Source of the DNA: Anaerolineales bacterium
GTDB taxonomy: Bacteria; Chloroflexota; Anaerolineae; Anaerolineales; Villigracilaceae
DNA length: 36,359 nt
Assembly: GCA_021462845.1 (NCBI GenBank)
Contig: JAJTXU010000019.1
Coordinates: forward strand, 1-36,359
Direction of reading: 5' to 3'
Under the pieces are notes generated by a model that was not told the origin of the DNA, did no database searches, and saw only the letters and a list, made by a program, of their open reading frames with translations. Positions 31,142 through 36,359 of the stretch are shown here, one piece after another (position 1 is the first letter of the stretch; each line of letters begins with the position of its first letter). Both the position numbers and the translations under genes were made by a program.

Positions 31142-31549
31142 ATGCCGCACCTTGTTCGAGATTGGATGAGCAGTCCCATTGTCGTCGTTGACCCGGATAC
31201 CACCGTTTCGTACGCCATGACGTTGATGCGGCGGCGAAACATCCATAGCGTGATCGTGGATATGAGCGAGAAGAACAAACAATATGGCATTCTCACCACC
31301 ACCGACATTCGCGATAAGATCGTGGCGGTGAACCGCAATGCCGCCGAGACGCATGTGAGCGAGATCATGTCGGGTCCCATCATCACCGGCAAAGCGGAAT
31401 GGACGCTGGCGGAATGTTCGCGTGTGATGCAGGAGAAAAAATTTCACCACCTGCCGGTTGCCGACGAGCACGGAACGTTGATCGGCATGATCTCCGCCAC
31501 AGATATTTTCATGGCGGTCGAAGAGGCGGGCTGGGAGGAGCCGTCGTGA
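31142..31549 (+). CDS. CBS-domain pair protein
   Basis: 135 aa made only of two CBS motifs: 1-60 (VRDWMSSPIVVVDPDTTVSYAMTLMRRRNIHSVIV...GILTTTDIRDK) and 70-130 (VSEIMSGPIITGKAEWTLAECSRVMQEKKFHHLPVADEHGTLIGMISATDI). CBS pairs bind adenine nucleotides or S-adenosylmethionine and regulate partner proteins. The GIL/GMISxTDI ends with the conserved Thr/Asp for ribose binding are present in both. GGAGG gives a firm start. No partner is fused or obvious next door. Confidence 0.93.
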   Translation: MPHLVRDWMSSPIVVVDPDTTVSYAMTLMRRRNIHSVIVDMSEKNKQYGILTTTDIRDKIVAVNRNAAETHVSEIMSGPIITGKAEWTLAECSRVMQEKKFHHLPVADEHGTLIGMISATDIFMAVEEAGWEEPS

Positions 31550-31554
31550 CATGT

Positions 31555-31604
31555 GTAACGCGACTTTCAAGTCGCAGTTAAGGGCGACATAAATGTCGCG
31601 TTAC
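31555..31604. repeat. compound palindrome upstream of the RNase H gene
   Basis: Outer arms GTAACGCGAC (31555-31564) and GTCGCGTTAC (31595-31604) are exact reverse complements. Inside are two more near-palindromes, GCGACTTTCAAGTCGC (31560-31575) and GCGACATAAATGTCGC (31584-31599). The sequence can fold as one long hairpin or as two side-by-side hairpins. It ends 10 bases before the RNase H start, which has no Shine-Dalgarno sequence. Confidence 0.8.
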
Positions 31605-31614
31605 GATATACACA

Positions 31615-32238
31615 ATGCCGAAGCAAAAATTCTACGTCGTTTGGAAGGGACGCAAGACCGGCATCTTCACCTCATGGGCGGAGTGTGAACAACAGGTGAA
31701 GGGATTCGTCGGCGCGGAGTTCAAAGCGTTCGAGTCGCTCAAAGAAGCCGAGTCAGCCCTCCAGTCGAAGTATGAGGCGTTCAAGGGGCGGGCGTCCACG
31801 ATGGGGAAGTGGAAGGAATCCGAAGAGCCGCCCCTCCTGCCATCCCTCTGCGTGGACGCGGCATGCAAAGGTTCGCCGGGCAAAATGGAATATCGCGGCG
31901 TCGAAACGGAATCGGGGAAGGAAATTTTTCGCGCGGGTCCGTATCCCGATGGGACGAACAACATCGGTGAATTTCTTGCCATTGTCCGCGCGCTCGCATG
32001 GTTGGCGAAACAGAAAAAGAAAATGCCGATCTATTCCGACTCTGAGAATGCGATCGCGTGGGTCGAGATGGGTGTGTGCAAAACGAATTTGAAACACACC
32101 GGCAAGAACGCGTTGATCTTTGCGATGATCCGTAGCGCGGAGAACTGGCTGGCTGAAAACGAATTAGACGACGATGCGGTGTTGAAATGGGACACGCATG
32201 AATGGGGCGAGAACCCGGCGGATTATGGGAGGAAGTAA
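31615..32238 (+). CDS. RNase H1 with N-terminal viroplasmin-like domain
   Basis: 207 aa. Residues 1-48 (KFYVVWKGRKTGIFTSWAECEQQVKGFVGAEFKAFES) are the Caulimovirus-VI/viroplasmin fold that binds RNA-DNA hybrids or double-stranded RNA. The RNase H catalytic residues are Asp81 (LCVDAACKG), Glu119 (NIGEF), Asp142 (IYSDSENAI) and Asp203 (GENPADYG), so it should cut the RNA strand of hybrids. The domain order is that of eukaryotic RNase H1 and of a bacterial subset (Clostridium, Bacteroidota, Chloroflexota). No ribosome-binding site is visible. The compound palindrome lies immediately upstream. Confidence 0.93.
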   Translation: MPKQKFYVVWKGRKTGIFTSWAECEQQVKGFVGAEFKAFESLKEAESALQSKYEAFKGRASTMGKWKESEEPPLLPSLCVDAACKGSPGKMEYRGVETESGKEIFRAGPYPDGTNNIGEFLAIVRALAWLAKQKKKMPIYSDSENAIAWVEMGVCKTNLKHTGKNALIFAMIRSAENWLAENELDDDAVLKWDTHEWGENPADYGRK

Positions 32239-32244
32239 TTTTTT

Positions 32245-32275
32245 AAACACGAAGGACACAAAGACCACAAAGGAA
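32245..32275. repeat. interspersed ACGAAGGACACAAAG repeat
   Basis: AACACGAAGGACACAAAG is followed by ACCACAAAGG, matching the reverse complement of 26761-26790. Its last bases (AAGGA) are close to the ribosome-binding site of the hydrolase at 32290. Confidence 0.7.
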
Positions 32276-32289
32276 GATCAAGGAAATTT

Positions 32290-32853
32290 ATGAAAACCGC
32301 ATTGATCGTCATTGACATTCAGAAAGATTATTTTGAGGGTGGGAAGAATCCGCTGGTGAACCCGCTGGCGGCGGCGAAGAAGGCGTATGAATTGCTCCAG
32401 TGCTTCCGCGAGCATGGCGGACGACACGTTCATATTCAGCACATCGAAGAGAGTCCCGACGCGCCTTTCTTTGTGAAAGGAAGCGAAGGCTCGGACATTC
32501 ACGACTCGGTCGCGCATTTTGAGGGTGAGCCGATTGTGTATAAGAACGAGGTCAACTCGTTTCTCAATACCAACTTGCTTGATGTTTTGAAGCAGTGGGG
32601 AACGGAACGCGTCGTCATCACAGGCATGATGAGTCACATGTGCGTGGACGGAACTGCGCGAGCCGCGAGCGATCTGGGTTTCAAAGTGATCGTCGCCGAA
32701 GACGCTTGCGCCACCAAAGATTTGAAATTTGACGATACCGTCGTTCCCGCCGATCACGTCCACAAATCATTTATGGCGGCGCTCAAAGCGTATGGCGATG
32801 TGATGAAGACCGATGAGGTCATTGCGTTGCTGGCAAGCGAGATGAGTCGGTGA
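32290..32853 (+). CDS. isochorismatase-like cysteine hydrolase
   Basis: 187 aa. The catalytic triad of the cysteine-hydrolase superfamily is complete: Asp9 (IVIDIQKDYF), Lys85 (IVYKNEVNSF) and Cys118 (GMMSHMCVDGTARAA). Family members hydrolyse amides or vinyl ethers (nicotinamide, carbamoylsarcosine, isochorismate). The GMMSHMCVD sequence and size fit the YcaC/PncA-like amidase side, with the substrate undetermined. AAGGA is upstream. Its stop overlaps a possible GTG start of the M48 gene. Confidence 0.92.
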   Translation: MKTALIVIDIQKDYFEGGKNPLVNPLAAAKKAYELLQCFREHGGRHVHIQHIEESPDAPFFVKGSEGSDIHDSVAHFEGEPIVYKNEVNSFLNTNLLDVLKQWGTERVVITGMMSHMCVDGTARAASDLGFKVIVAEDACATKDLKFDDTVVPADHVHKSFMAALKAYGDVMKTDEVIALLASEMSR

Positions 32854-32855
32854 GC

Positions 32856-32916
32856 AGTAATAAGTTATCAGTGATAAGTGATCGGTCTCCAATCATCAAT
32901 CGCAAATCGCAAATCG
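32856..32916. repeat. two heptamer-repeat blocks before the M48 gene
   Basis: 32856-32882 read on the minus strand gives ATCACTT, ATCACTG, ATAACTT, ATTACT. 32893-32916 on the plus strand gives TCATCAA, TCGCAAA, TCGCAAA, TCG. Both have a strict 7-nt period, as elsewhere at gene borders. Confidence 0.7.
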
Positions 32917-32918
32917 AA

Positions 32919-34055
32919 ATGACAACCCTCGACCCTGAAAAACAAAAGCAAGCCAAGCAATACGCGCGCATCCGCCGTCGCTTGTGGTTGGTGGATACAA
33001 TTTTCAGCGCGGCATATTTCCTCGCGTGGATTTACTTCGGCTGGGCGATTTCGCTCCGCACATGGCTTACTGATCACTGGTCACTGTTCACTTACCCCTG
33101 GCTCCTCGTCCCCGCGTTCGTTGCCATCTTTGGTGGGGTCTTCTTCCTCCTGAATCTTCCTCTCGGCTACTACAGTGGATTTGTCCTGCCGCATCGCTTC
33201 GGTCAATCGAACCAGACTCTCAAAGGCTGGATCGTTGACCAAATCAAAGGGCTGGCGGTCGGACTGCCCCTCGGCTTGATTCTCATCGAATTACTGTATC
33301 TCGCCCTGCGAGTCACTGGCGACTTGTGGTGGCTGTGGGCGGCGGGCGGATTGCTCGTCTTCAATGTGTTGCTCATCAACCTCGCGCCGATCCTCATCAT
33401 GCCGTTGTTCAATAAATATGTTCCGCTTGGCGATGAACACAAAGATTTGGCGGACCGTTTGTTGAAACTTGCCGAACGCGCGAATACAAAAGTCCGCGGG
33501 GTGTTCAAGTTCGATATGTCGAAGCGGACGAAGTCTGCCAACGCCGCGCTGACGGGCATCGGCAACACGCGCCGAATCATTTTGGGCGACACGCTCATCA
33601 ACGAATTTTCTGCGGACGAAGTAGAGACCGTGCTTGCTCACGAGTTGGGACATCACGTCAACCGCGATATTCCAGTGTTGATCACGTTTGGAATAATAAG
33701 TACTACGCTGAGTCTGTATCTCGCGTCGCTGGGGTTGAATTGGGCGATTGGCGCGTTCGGCTTCACGTCGCCTGCGGATGTCGCCGCGTTGCCTGCCCTG
33801 GGACTCATCATCGGCGCGTATGATCTCGTCACCATGCCGCTCAACAACGCTGTCTCGCGCTGGCGGGAGAACATGGCTGACGATTACGCGCTCCGGTCAA
33901 CGGGGAAGAATGAAGCGTTCGCGTCTGGGTTTACGCGCTTGGCGAATCAGAATCTCGGCGAGGTTGACCCCGAAAAATGGGTGGTGTTCATGTTTTACTC
34001 GCATCCGCCGTTGGGGGAGAGGATCGCTAAAGCCACAAAATGGAAATCCGCCTAA
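32919..34055 (+). CDS. M48-family membrane metalloprotease (CAAX protease 1 / Ste24-like)
   Basis: 378 aa from ATG at 32919 (MTTLDPEKQ). A GTG at 32850 would add 23 residues encoded by repeat sequence, so it is less likely. Four to five membrane helices surround the cytoplasmic zinc site VLAHELGHHVNRD (His241, Glu242, His245) with the third ligand Glu317 in WRENMADDYAL. The layout follows the Ste24 family, with an N-terminal multi-helix region before the M48 domain. Such enzymes do quality-control or processing cleavage in the membrane. The loop after helix 1 (LTDHWSLFT) is encoded by a heptamer repeat. Confidence 0.93.
   Translation: MTTLDPEKQKQAKQYARIRRRLWLVDTIFSAAYFLAWIYFGWAISLRTWLTDHWSLFTYPWLLVPAFVAIFGGVFFLLNLPLGYYSGFVLPHRFGQSNQTLKGWIVDQIKGLAVGLPLGLILIELLYLALRVTGDLWWLWAAGGLLVFNVLLINLAPILIMPLFNKYVPLGDEHKDLADRLLKLAERANTKVRGVFKFDMSKRTKSANAALTGIGNTRRIILGDTLINEFSADEVETVLAHELGHHVNRDIPVLITFGIISTTLSLYLASLGLNWAIGAFGFTSPADVAALPALGLIIGAYDLVTMPLNNAVSRWRENMADDYALRSTGKNEAFASGFTRLANQNLGEVDPEKWVVFMFYSHPPLGERIAKATKWKSA
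33069..33096. repeat. heptamer repeat inside the M48 coding region
   Basis: Units ACTGATC, ACTGGTC, ACTGTTC, ACTTACC. The core matches the reverse complement of the block at 32856-32882. It is translated as TDHWSLFT in a loop between membrane helices. Confidence 0.75.
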
Positions 34056-34063
34056 CAAATCAA

Positions 34064-34096
34064 AACGACCTCGACACACTCCATGCCGAGGTCGTT
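34064..34096. terminator. stem-loop terminator between M48 and obg
   Basis: AACGACCTCG (34064-34073), 13-nt loop, CGAGGTCGTT (34087-34096). On the minus strand TTTTGATTTG follows, so it best terminates the obg transcript. It lies 8 bp after the M48 stop and may work in both directions. Confidence 0.7.
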
Positions 34097-34097
34097 C

Positions 34098-34185
34098 AAT
34101 CTCCAGTCTCCAATCTCCAGTCTCAATTCTCCAATTCTCTAATTCTCTCTGCACGCAAAATTACCAATTACCAATTACCAATTAC
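34098..34185. repeat. two heptamer-repeat blocks downstream of obg
   Basis: 34100-34150 has CTCCAGT, CTCCAAT, CTCCAGT, then 7-8-nt CTCAATT/CTCCAATT/CTCTAATT units. 34161-34185 has TTACCAA three times and TTACT. Both blocks lie between the terminator stem and the obg stop. Confidence 0.8.
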
Positions 34186-34189
34186 TGCA

Positions 34190-35455
34190 TCACTCCTGCC
34201 ACTCTAACTCAAAATCGCCAACGGCAACCGAATCGCCCTCTTGCACTCCCGCTTTGCGTAACGCCTCGTCCACGCCGAGAGTTTCCATGATCTTTTGAAA
34301 GCGGCGCACTGAGCCGTCGTGCTCCCATTGAGTCATTGCGGCGGCGCGTTCGATCGCCGTACCCGACACGCGCCATTCTTGCGAGCCTTCGCGCGTCACT
34401 TTGAAATCGCGCGGATCGTCTTTCGCTTTGTACACCGGCATCGGCGCTTCGAACGATTCGAGTTCGGGAGTCTCCTGCAAAATTTGATATGCTTTCACTA
34501 GCAATTCGCGCGTGTTCGTTCGCGCTAACGCCGAGATGGTCATCAACTCTACTTTGAGTTTTTTGAATTGCTTTTGAAGCGCGGGGAGTTTCTCTTGCAC
34601 ATCGGGCTGGTCAATTTTATTGAGCGCAACGATCTGCGGCTTTTTCGCAAGGTTCGGGTCGAACAATGCCAGCTCTGAATTGATCTGACTGTAATCCGCG
34701 AATGGATCGTCGGACAACCCATCGAGCAGATGGATCAGCACGCGCGTGCGTTGGATGTGGCGTAGGAAGTCGTGTCCCAGCCCCGCGCCGTGACTCGCGC
34801 CTTCGATCAGACCGGGGATGTCTGCCAGCACGACGGAGGCGTTCACGTCAATTTCAGCGACTCCGAGATTCGGCTCCAGCGTGGTGAACGGATACGCGGC
34901 GATCTTCGGCTTGGCGTTCGTCAACACGGAAAGCAGTGTGGATTTGCCCGCGTTGGGGACGCCGATCAAGCCGAGGTCGGCGATCAGCTTCAATTCGAGT
35001 CGGAGGCGTTTTTCTTCGTGAGGCGCGCCCTTCTCGGCAGTGCTAGGCGCTTGGTTGCGCGAGGTGGCGAAGTGCTGATTGCCGCGTCCGCCGCGCCCGC
35101 CTTTGCAGACGACGAGTCGCTGACTTGGTTGAGTCAGGTCGCCGATGATCTCGTTCGTTTCCGCGTCGAAGAGAATCGTGCCGGGCGGGACGTGAATGAC
35201 GAGGTCTTTGCCCGCGCGACCGGACATTTGCGAAGGTCCGCCTTTGACGCCCTCCTCCGCTTTGAATTTTTGATTCTGCCGAAACGCGGAAAGCGTGTTG
35301 AGCGTGGACTTCACCTCGAAGACAACGTCGCCGCCCCTGCCGCCGTCGCCGCCGTCGGGTCCGCCGCGCGGAATGAATTTTTCGCGATGGAAATGCACCA
35401 TCCCGTCGCCGCCCTTGCCCGAACGGACGTGGATTTCAACTTGATCTGTGAACAT
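34190..35455 (-). CDS. obg: ribosome-associated GTPase Obg
   Basis: 421 aa with three domains. The Gly-rich Obg fold (1-158) reads VRSGKGGDGMVHFHREKFIPRGGPDGGDGGRGGDV. The G domain (159-330) has GVPNAGKST (G1), the switch segment PFTTLEPNLG, DIPGLIEGA (G3), NKID (G4) and SALA (G5). The OCT domain (about 345-421) includes FKVTREGSQEWRVSG and VGVDEALRKAGVQEGDSVAVGDFELEW. Obg binds the 50S subunit and ppGpp and is normally essential. The OCT domain is the variant found in Gram-positive and Chloroflexota proteins. A TATAAT box lies 9 bases upstream of the start and there is no ribosome-binding site, so the mRNA may be leaderless. Confidence 0.97.
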   Translation of the reverse strand: MFTDQVEIHVRSGKGGDGMVHFHREKFIPRGGPDGGDGGRGGDVVFEVKSTLNTLSAFRQNQKFKAEEGVKGGPSQMSGRAGKDLVIHVPPGTILFDAETNEIIGDLTQPSQRLVVCKGGRGGRGNQHFATSRNQAPSTAEKGAPHEEKRLRLELKLIADLGLIGVPNAGKSTLLSVLTNAKPKIAAYPFTTLEPNLGVAEIDVNASVVLADIPGLIEGASHGAGLGHDFLRHIQRTRVLIHLLDGLSDDPFADYSQINSELALFDPNLAKKPQIVALNKIDQPDVQEKLPALQKQFKKLKVELMTISALARTNTRELLVKAYQILQETPELESFEAPMPVYKAKDDPRDFKVTREGSQEWRVSGTAIERAAAMTQWEHDGSVRRFQKIMETLGVDEALRKAGVQEGDSVAVGDFELEWQE

Positions 35456-35463
35456 GATGGCTG

Positions 35464-35469
35464 ATTATA
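35464..35469 (-). promoter_or_regulatory. -10 box directly before obg
   Basis: TATAAT on the minus strand, ending nine bases before the ATG at 35455. Transcription would begin at or within one or two bases of the start codon. No good -35 box is visible. Confidence 0.5.
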
Positions 35470-35506
35470 TCGTTAGATTCTGCGCCCTCGGAAAACCATG
35501 AACATT

Positions 35507-36359
35507 TCATTGGGAGAGAAACAGATCCAATATCGGGGTTTTCTTGAACATCGCTTTGAATCTCCAGAGTGCGAACGCAACCCCGCCGACGAACATCAAT
35601 TCTGTCGCTTCCTCCCAAAACTCGAACCAGACGAGGCTGTCCACGAAGATGGCGTTGAGCGCGATGCGGAAGTAGGCGAAGCCGAGCGCCCCCAATCCCG
35701 CGCAGAGCATGGCTTTTGCGCGAAAAGGCATCACGGACGGTCCGTTCAGGAGGTAAAAGAATGTGACGATAAAGATGATCAGCGAAAGCGCGGGCAGGAC
35801 GCGCCGTTCGTAGATTTCATACGCTTCGAAGCGCGTGTACGAATACGTTACGTTGAAAATGGAGGTTGTGTACGCATCCGTTTGGAGCGGGGCGAGAAAC
35901 GGGATAAAGGTGAGCATGGCGAAGATCGGCAGGGCGAACAACGTAAAGGCTCTGATCTCTTTCAAAAATAACGGCTTGCGCCGCGCGTTGGTCAGCAGTT
36001 CGACCCATTCGATCAGCGCTAACAGCGTGAGACCGAACGCCAGCGCCATGCCAAAACTATGCAGATATTCCGAGATCAACGATTCGTGCCGGTAGATGTA
36101 GAAGTTGATCGCGCAGAAGATTTCCCCGATGAGGAAAGCAATTTGTCCCCACATGAGAACGACTAACGCCGGGCGCGTCTGGCCGATGAGCGCGACGATG
36201 ATCGCCAGGCACAACATCATGTAGATCGGCTTGATCACCAGCCCCGCGATGGCTTGAGCGGCTTGCTCATGGCGAGGCATCTCGCGGGTCGGAAGGGAGG
36301 CGATGTCGCGCGTCAGCGAGTTGCCCTCCATGAGATAGATCGTCACGGGGATGAGTCCC
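35507..36359 (-). CDS. multi-pass membrane protein, 5' end outside the window
   Basis: At least 284 residues. The frame stays open to the right edge (GLIPVTIYLMEG...), so the true start is beyond 36359. Seven or so hydrophobic helices are visible, for example PIYMMLCLAIIVALIG, ALVVLMWGQIAFLIGEIFCAINFYIY, HSFGMALAFGLTLLALIEW, ALPIFAMLTFIPFLAPL, VLPALSLIIFIVTFFYLL and FVGGVAFALWRF. Charged residues sit within helices (GEIFCAINFYIYRHES), which hints at a transporter or sensor. I recognise no family. Confidence 0.75.
   Translation of the reverse strand, partial: GLIPVTIYLMEGNSLTRDIASLPTREMPRHEQAAQAIAGLVIKPIYMMLCLAIIVALIGQTRPALVVLMWGQIAFLIGEIFCAINFYIYRHESLISEYLHSFGMALAFGLTLLALIEWVELLTNARRKPLFLKEIRAFTLFALPIFAMLTFIPFLAPLQTDAYTTSIFNVTYSYTRFEAYEIYERRVLPALSLIIFIVTFFYLLNGPSVMPFRAKAMLCAGLGALGFAYFRIALNAIFVDSLVWFEFWEEATELMFVGGVAFALWRFKAMFKKTPILDLFLSQ

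Noticed and set aside
34098-34185. CRISPR array
   Set aside because: Units are 7-8 nt with no unique spacers, and there is no cas gene in the window.

Overview
The window looks like chromosomal DNA of a Chloroflexota bacterium, probably of the Anaerolineae type. This is inferred, not proven. The reasons are six Thr/Pro-rich lipoproteins, Asp-box (BNR/YCF48-like) propeller proteins, a multi-GAF soluble histidine kinase, tandem GNAT acetyltransferases, a viroplasmin-type RNase H, and very many short intergenic repeats. No rRNA, tRNA, CRISPR array, phage or plasmid gene was seen. The only trace of a mobile element is one truncated transposase.

Layout. 1-2600: alkyltransferase-like DNA repair protein, a small Cys-pair protein and SurE on the minus strand, then a lipoprotein. 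2645-4680: an Asp-box propeller (minus) divergent from an SH3b lipoprotein. 4760-10539: a four-gene plus-strand operon with stop/start overlaps or short gaps: multi-GAF histidine kinase, unknown Rossmann-like protein, MobA-like nucleotidyltransferase with a basic tail, PAP2 phosphatase. 10571-12796: DinB-like protein, M23 peptidase and a membrane-anchored Ser/Thr-rich protein (minus). 12908-15510: promoter, c-di-GMP-I riboswitch, secreted M6 metalloprotease and terminator. 15532-17779: two more lipoproteins and a stand-alone receiver protein. 17803-21773: promoter, 23-codon leader ORF, intrinsic terminator and five consecutive GNAT acetyltransferase genes. 21909-24131: Cys-pair protein, HAD hydrolase and MFS transporter. 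24133-26583: membrane protein, polysaccharide deacetylase, HD hydrolase and small membrane protein (minus). 26584-27260: repeat-rich scar with a dead transposase. 27314-34055: small membrane protein, thiolase, two lipoproteins, CBS pair, RNase H, isochorismatase-like hydrolase and M48 protease. 34190-36359: Obg GTPase and a membrane protein cut by the window edge.

Best candidates for something new. (1) The c-di-GMP-I riboswitch, whose aptamer matches in nearly every structural detail, sits in front of a secreted immune-inhibitor-A-type protease. Its expression platform appears to choose between two partners for one TGGCGG segment. (2) The five-gene GNAT array follows a leader ORF whose ribosome-binding site can pair with its own 3' end, and then an intrinsic terminator. 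This is the architecture of ribosome- or ligand-controlled attenuation. (3) A family of 7-nt-period repeats of varied sequence marks gene borders and once enters a coding region. (4) A palindromic repeat supplies the C-terminus of one protein, and a second copy is split by a 149-bp MITE-like insertion.
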